From Bacteroidaceae bacterium (GTDB taxonomy: Bacteria; Bacteroidota; Bacteroidia; Bacteroidales; Bacteroidaceae), in assembly GCA_017559845.1 (NCBI GenBank), contig JAFYQQ010000013.1, positions 1 through 62,184 of the forward strand: DNA of 62,184 bases, read 5' to 3'. Position numbers and translations under genes: made by a program. Every line of letters starts with the position of its first letter. The first letter of the stretch is position 1. Below the pieces are notes generated by a model. The model had not been told where the DNA came from and did not search any database. It saw only the letters and a program-made list of their open reading frames with translations. This document shows positions 1-8,132 of the stretch, in pieces.

Positions 1-43
1 CACAAGCACGTTGTATCAATTGAGGGAATGTAACATTTGCCAT
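1..43 (-). CDS. 5' end of an unidentified gene, cut by the window edge
   Basis: A minus-strand ATG at 43 is followed by 13 sense codons (MANVTFPQLIQRAC) running off the left edge. A TACCTTTG box at 78-71 lies about 28 nt upstream, which would give a leader of roughly 25-30 nt. The more upstream ATG at 66 is followed by a stop after three codons and cannot be used. The fragment is too short to name. Confidence 0.35.
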   Translation of the reverse strand, partial: MANVTFPQLIQRAC

Positions 44-62
44 AAGCTTACCTTTTACGTAT

Positions 63-142
63 TCATACTACAAAGGTAACTTAAGCTTAATGTTTTTCAT
101 TCACTTTGGCGTGATTTTTTTATCTCATGGGCATTTCATAAA
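63..142 (-). promoter_or_regulatory. Promoter segment, copy A of an 80-bp duplication
   Basis: Read on the minus strand it contains the -7 box TACCTTTG at 78-71. The whole 80 bp is repeated at 2475-2554 with one mismatch (position 92). It drives whatever gene starts at 43. Confidence 0.6.
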
Positions 143-190
143 TTTATTGTTTCTCTATAATCTTTTCTTGGAATGAGAGTCGCTTAACCG

Positions 191-1822
191 TCACTTAAAA
201 TTAATGCGTCCTTGGGACTTGCCGTACTCATTGCCTATGCTGCCACCGAGGGTTGACTCAAGGTAATGACGCAGAATCTCTATGTCTGCCCCCCAGTATG
301 TATCAATTGGCTTTACCTGATTGAATATGCCGGAGCCTCCTTGTTCAAGGATGAGGTAATCCAAAGTTGCCATTGTATATATACGGGACAAATCCACCTC
401 TTTATACTCGCCGCTCTGCTTGTCCAGAACTTCCACATGTGAAACACGGCGTTTGCCCTCGCCTACATGCGAGTACAACGATGTTTTCTCATCCTTCACG
501 ACAGGAGATGGGACATTGGAATCAACCTCAAAGCGCAAGCCGCTAACCTGCATGAAAGCGCCGGATTCGGCAGGCAAAGAAGAAACTGAGAACTCCAGCA
601 CGTCGAGCAATTGTTGCCCAGTGAGGGTTCCCGTGGCAATCATGTCACCGAAAGGCATCACATTGTACAGATCGTTGAACAGAATCTCGCCTCGGCTGAC
701 GGAGGTGCGTATAGCACCGCCGTTGACCAGTGCAATGTCGGCATCCGTGAAAACGCGTAAGGCGTCCGCACAGAAATCACCAAGATTGGATTCACGGTTA
801 CGGACGATGCGATTTCCGTCGGCATCGCGAATCGTAAGGTCCACCTCGCTATGCCCGATGACAAAATTCCCTTGACTGCTGATGTTTTCTATCACCTGAT
901 TGACGAACTGCTTCGTATCCTCATCGACAGAAACCGCGCCACTGGCAATATCCGTAAGCGAAGACTGCACGGTGCCGTCAGTATGGATGATAAGCTGGCC
1001 AACGTATTGGAAGTTTGACCCGGAGGAAGTCAGCAGCACGGATTTGCCCTCTTTGTCGTCCACAAACTGCCCTTCAATAACATGATGGTCGTGGCCGTCA
1101 ATCACGGCATCCAATCCCGTGGTGTTATTGATTAAGCCTATAGAATTGGGATGGCCTCCGGTCTTCTCGCTATCGCCCAAGTGAGCGAGGGCAATGACAA
1201 AGTCGGCACCATTCTTGCGGGCTTCGTTGATAACGTGTTGGGCATTCCGGTAAAAATCATCACGCATGAAACTATAAAGCACATTGCCTTGTTCATCGTC
1301 CAGACTCTTCACCGTACCGCTCGTTGTAGTTGTAAAGCCGATATAAGCCACATCCACCTTGCCGTAACGCATCATGTGATATGCCGGATAAAGATGGGCG
1401 CCGGTCTGTACATTCTTGAGATTGGCACAGACCACCGGGGCATCCAGGGCTTCAGTGAGGCTGAACATCTGCGACATGCCATAATCCAGTTCGTGATTGC
1501 CCAAAGTCACCACATCATAGCCTACTTGATTCATAATCTCAACAATCCCTTCGCCATTCGATATGGAGCCGACAAAGCCGCCACTTGCGAAATCGCCACA
1601 GGATACAGTAGACACATAATTGGTACTAGACAGGCGCTCGTCACGAAGCGACACAAGTTTGGGATACCCGTCGACCGTACAATGGACGTCGTTCTCGTAC
1701 AAAATGAGAATGGGGCGGTCCGGCAAATCCGGTTGTCGAACCTGAATGTCCTCTTCGCTGCATGCGCCAAAGAGCATACAGCAGACAGACAAGGAAAGAA
1801 TCAATCTATATTTCATGTTCAT
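191..1822 (-). CDS. UshA-like 5'-nucleotidase / metallophosphatase lipoprotein
   Basis: 543 aa. The signal peptide ends in a lipobox (LFGAC, Cys21), so this is probably a lipoprotein anchored in the cell envelope. The calcineurin-like metallophosphatase domain shows the metal-binding blocks NDVH (44-47), CGDF, GNHELD, a later AHLGDS and GHDHH. The C-terminal 5'-nucleotidase domain shows ESNLGDFCADALR and NGGAIRTSVSRGEILFNDLY, which form the substrate pocket in UshA. Known family role: removal of phosphate from extracellular or periplasmic nucleotides for salvage. It follows the gene ending at 1843 by 20 nt on the same strand and probably shares its promoter. The exact substrate (nucleotide, UDP-sugar or cyclic nucleotide) cannot be told from sequence. 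Confidence 0.88.
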   Translation of the reverse strand: MNMKYRLILSLSVCCMLFGACSEEDIQVRQPDLPDRPILILYENDVHCTVDGYPKLVSLRDERLSSTNYVSTVSCGDFASGGFVGSISNGEGIVEIMNQVGYDVVTLGNHELDYGMSQMFSLTEALDAPVVCANLKNVQTGAHLYPAYHMMRYGKVDVAYIGFTTTTSGTVKSLDDEQGNVLYSFMRDDFYRNAQHVINEARKNGADFVIALAHLGDSEKTGGHPNSIGLINNTTGLDAVIDGHDHHVIEGQFVDDKEGKSVLLTSSGSNFQYVGQLIIHTDGTVQSSLTDIASGAVSVDEDTKQFVNQVIENISSQGNFVIGHSEVDLTIRDADGNRIVRNRESNLGDFCADALRVFTDADIALVNGGAIRTSVSRGEILFNDLYNVMPFGDMIATGTLTGQQLLDVLEFSVSSLPAESGAFMQVSGLRFEVDSNVPSPVVKDEKTSLYSHVGEGKRRVSHVEVLDKQSGEYKEVDLSRIYTMATLDYLILEQGGSGIFNQVKPIDTYWGADIEILRHYLESTLGGSIGNEYGKSQGRINFK

Positions 1823-1842
1823 AAGGAAACCTCTGTCTTACA

Positions 1843-2478
1843 TTACATCAACTCGTCAACGCTCTGTTTCTTCTTGCCCTTGGCATCGCGCTTGGCCTTC
1901 TTGGCGGCCTGCTTTTCCAGGTATTCCGACCAGGGTTCAACGTCGGTTTTGATGATGAACTCATAGGCGTTGTACGATTCATCCACGTTCTTTACCGTCT
2001 TGCGGTCGGCGGTGCGGGCCGAAGTGCGGCTGATGGTGTGCTGCTCCATGTTCAGTTCCAGGGCGTAATCGCCGTAGAATGCCTGGTGCTTCACCTTCTT
2101 GCCCGAGGAGGTCTCCACCACCTTCTTGCCGTTGTCCTTCATGAAGGTGAGCAACTTGTGGTACGTCTCGTCGCTGTAACACTTCACCTGTACGTAGGCC
2201 GCCTTGTTTTCCTTTCCCATCTGCACAATGATGGCGTAATCCTTGGAATCGGGGCGCACCTCTTCCTCGGCATCGGCGATGATGGCCAGGATGTTGAGGG
2301 TGGTGTTCAGTCCGCTGGTCTTGCGCAGCGACCAAGTGTTGGTCTCGTTGTCATACTTAAAGCGATTTTCCTTGAACTCGCTCTTGCCATAGGTAAGATA
2401 CTTTCCGTAGGGCAATTCCTGGGCGCGGGCCACGAATGCGGCGCACAACGCCAGGCAGAAGAATACAATCTTTTTCAT
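1843..2478 (-). CDS. Exported protein of unknown function
   Basis: 211 aa. It has a clear Sec signal peptide (MKKIVFFCLALCAAFVARAQ) and a soluble remainder, with a very basic C-terminal tail rich in Lys and Ala (about residues 185-205). No recognised domain. It is the first gene of a two-gene unit with the 5'-nucleotidase 20 nt downstream. The start ATG at 2478 lies only 4 nt after the TACCTTTG box at 2490-2483, so the transcript should be leaderless or nearly so. The signal peptide leaves no reasonable alternative start. Function unknown. Confidence 0.75.
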   Translation of the reverse strand: MKKIVFFCLALCAAFVARAQELPYGKYLTYGKSEFKENRFKYDNETNTWSLRKTSGLNTTLNILAIIADAEEEVRPDSKDYAIIVQMGKENKAAYVQVKCYSDETYHKLLTFMKDNGKKVVETSSGKKVKHQAFYGDYALELNMEQHTISRTSARTADRKTVKNVDESYNAYEFIIKTDVEPWSEYLEKQAAKKAKRDAKGKKKQSVDELM

Positions 2479-2554
2479 ACTACAAAGGTAACTTAAGCTT
2501 AATATTTTTCATTCACTTTGGCGTGATTTTTTTATCTCATGGGCATTTCATAAA
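2475..2554 (-). promoter_or_regulatory. Promoter segment, copy B of the 80-bp duplication
   Basis: Near-identical to 63-142 (79 of 80 positions). The -7 box TACCTTTG lies at 2490-2483 on the minus strand. The copy includes the ATG at 2478 that starts the exported protein; the same ATG at copy A (66) leads only into a three-codon reading frame. Confidence 0.65.
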
Positions 2555-2636
2555 CCAAAAGTATGACATCATTATATGGTTATAAAACGCTGTTATTGAA
2601 AATGCGCGGTGCCGTATTGACGGCAAAACACAACGA

Positions 2637-2672
2637 TTGGTGTCCGATAACATTACTTTTACCGGACACCAA
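2637..2672 (-). terminator. Hairpin downstream of the TRL-like gene (terminator or mobile-element scar)
   Basis: Perfect 10-bp stem TTGGTGTCCG / CGGACACCAA with a 16-nt loop, 18 nt after the stop of the TRL-like gene. There is no immediate U-run. The arm is shared with 12964-12980 (TTATCGGACACCAAT), so it may instead be two inverted ends of a lost insertion. Confidence 0.45.
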
Positions 2673-2689
2673 CGCAATTCTGTTACTGA

Positions 2690-2980
2690 TTACTCACCGT
2701 AAACCTTTGTAGTCTGCTTCTGAACGATGCCGAGGACATAGCTCTTGGTGTAAGAGTCTACGTGAGAGATTTTGGTGATACCAGCCTGCTTGGCTGCCTT
2801 GTCAATACCGTTCTCTTCGCCCTTTGAGCTCCAGATGCCCAGGATGATGGTGCTCTTGGCCTCACCACACTTTGAGCCAACGGGGTTGCCGGTTGCGGCA
2901 ACGGGACGTGATACGGTCATACAACTGCCCAGCAATGCACATGCCATTACTGCTGCGAACGCTTTAACTGTACGTTTCAT
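2690..2980 (-). CDS. TRL-like family lipoprotein
   Basis: 96 aa. Lipobox LGSC with Cys20. The mature part has the features of the TRL-like family: a PVAATGNPVGSK opening, an ILGIWSSKGE turn, and the helix-strand segment AAKQAGITKISHVD followed by a C-terminal strand. Members of this family are small envelope lipoproteins with no established role. It lies 71 nt downstream of the M13 peptidase gene with no promoter I can find between them, so it may be the last gene of the 7.9-2.7 kb minus-strand series. Confidence 0.75.
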   Translation of the reverse strand: MKRTVKAFAAVMACALLGSCMTVSRPVAATGNPVGSKCGEAKSTIILGIWSSKGEENGIDKAAKQAGITKISHVDSYTKSYVLGIVQKQTTKVYGE

Positions 2981-3051
2981 AACTTTTGATGGATTTAAAT
3001 TGTTAATAAATAAATGTTTATAAAAAACGGTTTTCTCTTTTCTGAAGGGGA

Positions 3052-4917
3052 TTACCAGATGGTGATACGCTTGTCCTCGGGCAGGTACATGGCATTTTGG
3101 CCGGTCACGTTGTAGAGGTCGTACCAGCGGCCCATGTGCTGTACCATACCATTTACGCGCACCTTTGCAAGGGAGTGTACATCGGACAACAACCGCTGCA
3201 ATGTCTGGGCGTCATATTCTGTACGATAACGGAAAGCGTGGTGTTCAAAGAAGGTCTTTTGTGCCTTTTTCTGCTCCTCGCCGCTAACACCCTGCTGCTT
3301 CAAAGCCTCGTTCAGAGCATCAAAGGCGATATTGAAACCGCCCAGGTCGGCCACGTCCTCGCTGACAGTCTGACTGCCGGGAGCCATAATGCCGGGAGCC
3401 ACCTCAATGGTACTGATCTGTTGGGCAAAAGCCTTGTTCAAGGCAAGGAACTTTTCCTTGTCCGATGGTTCCCACCAGTCGTTCAGGTCGCCATTGGCAT
3501 CGTATTCACTACCATGGATGTCAAAACCGTGGGTCATCTCATGGCCGATAACATAGAACAGGGCATACTTCTTGGCGATATCCATGTCCGAAGTGTATTC
3601 GGGCTCCATCATGAACGCGGGCAGGATAAGCATTGAATTTGTCTCTCTGATATAGCCTGCATTGTACTGATACATACCCAAACCGCCAAGCGTCAGGATG
3701 CACAGCGCAGCAGATTCATCGTGCTTGTCCTTGCCAATCAGGGACTCGATGGTGCGGTTGCGGCTCTGCTTTGCCTCAAGGATGTCGTCGATGAGCAGTT
3801 CGCCCCTCATCTGGGGGAACGACTCCAAGTCCCATTCCTCGGGCTCGCCAATGACGAACTTCATGTTTTCCAGTTTGTCCAGAGCAGCCTGCTTGGTCTG
3901 GCCGGTGAGCCATGCATTGGTCTCGATGCGCTTGGCAAACATGCTTCTCATGTTCTCGGCATAGGCGGTGTACTCGGCCTTCACCTCGTCGTTGACATAC
4001 TTCTGACAGAAATAATAGGAAAGGGGATACGTCAACAGGTTGGGCAACTGCTTCTTCAGGACGTCATACGTACTGCTGACACTGCCTTCTGTAATTTCCT
4101 GTACATAGTCATCGCCGCAATAAAGATAAAACTCCATTATGGCACTCTGCAGTATCATTTCCTTCAATTCTTCCAGACTGGATTGGTTAAAGCCGTCATA
4201 CAGGACGGCCATGGTGTCTTCCATAACGAAATACTTGGGGTCAATGCCCACACCTTCCGCCACGCAGGACATGAAGTCGTTTCCGCTTCGGGTCTTGACG
4301 GTATACTTTTCATAACGGCCCATGCTGAAACGTTTGCCAAAGACGCCGTCCACGAATCCTTCTTCCTCTTCATCCTCTCCGGCGTCCAGCATTGACATCA
4401 GGTTTACATCCGGGGCAAGGGTATAGCAGATTTCTGCACCGTGCTTGGTGGGTGCGGCGTACAGACGGAACATATTGTCAATATAGCCCTTTCTTACGCA
4501 TTCGCCCAGGAACAGGCCCAATTCCTCCTTGGTCTCGGCGGCATCAACAGCGTCGCTGATTACCTGGAGGATAGAGTCGGCAAATTCCACATTGGCGTCC
4601 TGCTCTCCGTCCATCAGACGCTCGTATGAGTTCATGATGGCACGCGCCTCTTCCATCTCGTCAAGGACGAGGTCGGCCTTCATTGATATCTCTTCCGCTG
4701 CATCGTATATGGCACCCTGCGTTGTCGTCACTTCGCCAAGGTTCTTGTGCCACGCTTCGTTCACATACATATAGAAATCCTCACCTGCTGGGGAAAGTTC
4801 TTCTTCAACCGCAGGTACGTCGGGTTCAGGAATCTCTTTGTCTTCGCTACAAGCGGTAAAACCCAGTCCTGCCACCAGGAAAAACAGGGCCATTGCCCAA
4901 AACTTGAAATTCTTCAT
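3052..4917 (-). CDS. M13 family (neprilysin/PepO-like) zinc metallopeptidase, lipoprotein
   Basis: 621 aa. Lipobox signal peptide ending at FTACS (Cys23). The catalytic zinc motif HEMTH is at 459-463 and the third zinc ligand Glu520 lies in SEDVADLGG, the usual spacing of the M13 family. The protein ends in ITIW, matching the conserved C-terminal tryptophan of the family. Expected role: endopeptidase that cuts short peptides outside the inner membrane. An acidic insert (EDEEEEG, around residue 180) and a low-complexity linker after the lipobox are visible. The first ten residues (MKNFKFWAMA) are almost the same as those of the next gene upstream, which suggests exchange of leader sequences. 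It is 67 nt downstream of that gene. Confidence 0.9.
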   Translation of the reverse strand: MKNFKFWAMALFFLVAGLGFTACSEDKEIPEPDVPAVEEELSPAGEDFYMYVNEAWHKNLGEVTTTQGAIYDAAEEISMKADLVLDEMEEARAIMNSYERLMDGEQDANVEFADSILQVISDAVDAAETKEELGLFLGECVRKGYIDNMFRLYAAPTKHGAEICYTLAPDVNLMSMLDAGEDEEEEGFVDGVFGKRFSMGRYEKYTVKTRSGNDFMSCVAEGVGIDPKYFVMEDTMAVLYDGFNQSSLEELKEMILQSAIMEFYLYCGDDYVQEITEGSVSSTYDVLKKQLPNLLTYPLSYYFCQKYVNDEVKAEYTAYAENMRSMFAKRIETNAWLTGQTKQAALDKLENMKFVIGEPEEWDLESFPQMRGELLIDDILEAKQSRNRTIESLIGKDKHDESAALCILTLGGLGMYQYNAGYIRETNSMLILPAFMMEPEYTSDMDIAKKYALFYVIGHEMTHGFDIHGSEYDANGDLNDWWEPSDKEKFLALNKAFAQQISTIEVAPGIMAPGSQTVSEDVADLGGFNIAFDALNEALKQQGVSGEEQKKAQKTFFEHHAFRYRTEYDAQTLQRLLSDVHSLAKVRVNGMVQHMGRWYDLYNVTGQNAMYLPEDKRITIW

Positions 4918-4984
4918 TTGTTTTTAATTATTATTTATAATCTTGTTTTAGAAAGCTATTTCTAGCCAACCATGCCGGGCCGGA

Positions 4985-6229
4985 TTACTTCATCACAACG
5001 CTGAGGTTGATACTTTCTACCGCTGCATCGATTTCGTTGTAGATAGCATCGATAGCTGCTGGATTGGTAATGTCGAACGCAGGGTCCACCGCTGCTGCCA
5101 TGATAGCCTGCATATTGGTAAAGAAGCTCACGAACGAAGACTGGTGAATGTAGAGATGCAACTGGCTGTCGTCAGCATCTTGGAATGCATAGAATACCAC
5201 ATCCTTCAAAGAAGGTACCTTAGCGCTTACCTTGAACGTAATCTTGTTGCCTTCTACCACAATAGGGAGCGTGTATGTTTCGCTGATACCATTCAACTGG
5301 TACGTGTAGCTAACGGTATTTGCATCCGGGAACTCAAAGCCGAAGAGAGCCGACTTCATCACCATTTCCAATCTTGAACCGTCCATATCAGCGAAGGTAA
5401 ACTTGTAGCCCATGAAGTTGATTTCCTTATCCGAACCCTCTACGTTCGATAGATACACATTGTTGTAGCTGTACTTCTTACCTACAAGGTTGAGGTTTTG
5501 CTTTACGCGGATCATTGATACAGATGATTCAATAACTTCACCACCATCTACTATATAAGAAGTATTGGTAAGCACATCGCCATATTCTGAACCATCAGGA
5601 GCATAATCCAAACGGAATATCATGTACGGAGATGTACCTTCGACTAAATCAGAAGTCAGTTTTTGAATCATTAAATCACCGATTACTTTGTAAGTTGATT
5701 CAGCATTCATCATATAACAATTGCCCCATGGCACAAAGCCTGTGAAAAGAGCCTTGCCATCTGCTTGATAAGTGTTAATAGACATACCTTCATCTACCAA
5801 TGTAGAATGTGTACATACCCACATACCTACCACCTCATCAGCAAGGTCGTTTTTGCAATAGTGGTAAGTAAAGCGCATGTCGAGTTCGTCATCGAAAACC
5901 AAAGAGAAAGTTTCGCCAGCTACCATCTCGAAACGGCCTTCAAACTCGTCGCCATTATCTTGCTTATAAAACACCTTGTTGTTCTTTACGCGGATAGTAC
6001 CGGTTGTTTCGTATAACTCTCCGTTTGCCACACCGGTTACTTCCATCGTACCATCGGCCTTGATTACCAAAGCCTCTGCAAATTCGTTCTCAGGCTCTAT
6101 ACAAGTCCAAGTACCTACCAAGTCCTTGCTGTGATCGTATTCAATAAAGTCGTGGTTGCATTCTTCAGAACAGCTTGCAAAGCCTAATACGGCCAAAAGG
6201 GCCATTGTCCAAAACTTAAAATTCTTCAT
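4985..6229 (-). CDS. Lipocalin-like lipoprotein
   Basis: 414 aa. Signal peptide with lipobox GFASC (Cys20). Two consecutive segments begin with the lipocalin-like pattern of Bacteroidales lipoproteins: LVGTWTCIEPENEF near residue 37 and VVGMWVCTHSTLVDEG near residue 135, each followed by alternating strands with K-x-D-G-T type turns. The C-terminal third is a different beta-rich segment followed by a helical end. Role unknown; such proteins are usually surface or periplasmic. The leader is nearly identical to that of the M13 peptidase downstream. Confidence 0.6.
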   Translation of the reverse strand: MKNFKFWTMALLAVLGFASCSEECNHDFIEYDHSKDLVGTWTCIEPENEFAEALVIKADGTMEVTGVANGELYETTGTIRVKNNKVFYKQDNGDEFEGRFEMVAGETFSLVFDDELDMRFTYHYCKNDLADEVVGMWVCTHSTLVDEGMSINTYQADGKALFTGFVPWGNCYMMNAESTYKVIGDLMIQKLTSDLVEGTSPYMIFRLDYAPDGSEYGDVLTNTSYIVDGGEVIESSVSMIRVKQNLNLVGKKYSYNNVYLSNVEGSDKEINFMGYKFTFADMDGSRLEMVMKSALFGFEFPDANTVSYTYQLNGISETYTLPIVVEGNKITFKVSAKVPSLKDVVFYAFQDADDSQLHLYIHQSSFVSFFTNMQAIMAAAVDPAFDITNPAAIDAIYNEIDAAVESINLSVVMK

Positions 6230-6314
6230 CCGTTTTAATGTTTAAAGATAAAAGTTAGTTTATAAATTTATATTATAGCCCGCCCCATAACCCAAAACAG
6301 GGAGGCGCACAGGC

Positions 6315-6809
6315 TCACTTCATCGGGATTTCCGGATTCGGCACGGAAAGGGGCTGGTCTTTCCTGGTGACGTAGAACATATAGAGGACAACGGGTTCCG
6401 TGCCACGGTTCTCGCCATAATGGACCGCGTCCACCATTTCCACCACAACATCGCCCTTGCGCAGGACTTTCGTCTTTCCGTCCAGGCCGATGATGGTGAG
6501 TTCGCCCTGCGCCATCACGCCGTGGTTATGGGCTACGTGGTGGTGCCATCCCAATTTCTTCCCGGCAGGGATGACATATTTCATCGCCACGATTTCGGGG
6601 CTTCCCTTGGGGTATTCCGGCAGTTCCGCCCCGTCCCAGCTCTGGCTGGTGCGAAGCAGTTCTGTACGTACCACGTCCGTAACGTGGCCGTAAGTTTCGG
6701 TCTTCGTGCGCGAGGACGAGACTTTGACGCTACAGGAAGACAAGACATTAACCGCGCAGCAAGCGGCGGCAAGCATCAGCATTTTTGTAAAGTTATTCAT
6801 TTTCATCAT
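6315..6809 (-). CDS. Cupin-domain lipoprotein
   Basis: 164 aa. Lipobox VLSSC (Cys26). One cupin fold: the first motif GKKLGWHHHVAHNHGVMAQGE carries the metal-binding His residues and the second motif ends in VHYGENRGTEP. The domain covers residues 65-155. Single cupins of this kind bind a metal and often a small ligand; the substrate is unknown. Its ATG overlaps the stop codon of the preceding gene (6806-6809), so the two are translationally coupled. Confidence 0.8.
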   Translation of the reverse strand: MMKMNNFTKMLMLAAACCAVNVLSSCSVKVSSSRTKTETYGHVTDVVRTELLRTSQSWDGAELPEYPKGSPEIVAMKYVIPAGKKLGWHHHVAHNHGVMAQGELTIIGLDGKTKVLRKGDVVVEMVDAVHYGENRGTEPVVLYMFYVTRKDQPLSVPNPEIPMK

Positions 6810-7939
6810 TTTTCGGTAGGCTCTGATTTACGTTTGGCAGCTTCGGCCTTGGCACGCTCTACCAACTGGAGGGTGGCTGCATCCAACGGAGGCACGAAGG
6901 CGGGGATTTCGAACTTGGCGTCGGCAGACTTGTCCTTGTATTCGGCCTTGGCCTCTTCCTTGGAAAGGAAATCATTCTCGACAAGGTATATTTCAATCAT
7001 CATGAAGACGTCAACGGGCTTGTCGGAATTGAGGGCTTTGCGGATGAACTTGCCGCGGCCTTCTGCCTCCATGACAAAACTGGCCTGGGTAAGATCCTTG
7101 GGCTGATAGACGCCGGTGTCGTTGGCGCAATAGACCTCTGTCTTGTAGAGCTGGTTGAAATCCATAGTGCAGCCCAAAGCTTTTAGGGCCCAGGGAGAAT
7201 AGGTGTGGTCCTTCTCTTCGGCCAGCATATCCATAATGGCGACGAAAGATTGGGCATTCTGTTTCAGCACGAGTTTCATTCCGGACTTTCCGGGCTCTTC
7301 GTAGATTTTTGGTTTATCCCCTGCCTGGGTAAAAGATTCGGGGAGGGTTATCTGTTCGTCTTCCAAATGGAGGAGATTCAGGAAGGAGGGGAAAGGGGTT
7401 TCCGGATTGACAACGCAACTGTCCCGGTCGTCCACATTATAGCGTCCATAGCAACGGGTGGCACGGATGCGCAGCGAGGAATTGCCGCCAAACTTGTCCT
7501 CCTTGGAAGAGCGCACAAGACGGTTGGCCATGTTCTCGATGAAGAAGGTGACGGTGTCGCTGGGGTTACTCATGCAGAAGTATTGCCGCACATAAAACTT
7601 CTGCTTGAGGATATTGCGTCTGACGGGAATGACCACCACCTCGCCCATGTCTTGGTAAACGGGCATCATCTCCCAGTCCTTGTCCTCGGGACGAGGGATG
7701 ACAAGCGGTTCGTACCCCATGCAACGGATGGTAATGGGATAGGCAGCAGCGGGGATCTTGGAGAAATCTCCATCGTCCCAGGTCAGTCCAATAACATTTC
7801 CGGTTGCATCAAAGATTGAGGCCGTGGAAACCGGCAAATGGTCGTCGGCGTCGACAACGCGTCTTTGCGCTTCGGCGGGAAGGGCAATCAGCAGCGCCCC
7901 CCAAAAAAAAAGGAATAGAATTCTGTTCACCATCGTCAT
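6806..7939 (-). CDS. Exported protein with carboxypeptidase-like regulatory domain
   Basis: 377 aa. Signal peptide (cleavage near AEAQ). Residues 27-85 look like a carboxypeptidase regulatory-like beta-sandwich, of the kind found at the N terminus of TonB-linked receptors (VDADDHLPVSTASIFD, then TIRCMGYEPLVIP), but no receptor barrel follows. The rest is mixed alpha/beta with no recognised domain and ends in a Lys/Glu-rich helix. It starts the operon with the cupin lipoprotein, whose start codon overlaps its stop. Promoter box TATCTTTG at 7979-7972. ATG 7933 is an alternative start two codons in. Confidence 0.65.
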   Translation of the reverse strand: MTMVNRILFLFFWGALLIALPAEAQRRVVDADDHLPVSTASIFDATGNVIGLTWDDGDFSKIPAAAYPITIRCMGYEPLVIPRPEDKDWEMMPVYQDMGEVVVIPVRRNILKQKFYVRQYFCMSNPSDTVTFFIENMANRLVRSSKEDKFGGNSSLRIRATRCYGRYNVDDRDSCVVNPETPFPSFLNLLHLEDEQITLPESFTQAGDKPKIYEEPGKSGMKLVLKQNAQSFVAIMDMLAEEKDHTYSPWALKALGCTMDFNQLYKTEVYCANDTGVYQPKDLTQASFVMEAEGRGKFIRKALNSDKPVDVFMMIEIYLVENDFLSKEEAKAEYKDKSADAKFEIPAFVPPLDAATLQLVERAKAEAAKRKSEPTEK

Positions 7940-7971
7940 GATGCTTTGTTATTATGTACATTAAATTTTTG

Positions 7972-7979
7972 CAAAGATA
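7972..7979 (-). promoter_or_regulatory. -7 box of the promoter for the 7939-6315 operon
   Basis: TATCTTTG on the minus strand, about 33 nt upstream of the ATG at 7939. It matches the Bacteroidetes -7 consensus TAnnTTTG. Confidence 0.65.
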
Positions 7980-8112
7980 CTTCCTTTTTCCGCAAACCTT
8001 CAAACAACGAAGTGCTACATTTTGGTTTACATTTGGCTATTATATATACAAAAACAGCAAATGTAAACCGAAATGTAAACCGCCAAGGTTAGGGGAATAA
8101 GCATTTTTTTGA

Positions 8113-8120
8113 TAATTTTG
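8113..8120 (+). promoter_or_regulatory. -7 box of the DUF3667 gene
   Basis: TAATTTTG fits TAnnTTTG. It lies 12 nt before the ATG at 8133, so the leader would be under about 10 nt, or about 27 nt if translation starts at 8151. Confidence 0.55.
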
Positions 8121-8132
8121 CAACATAAATCA

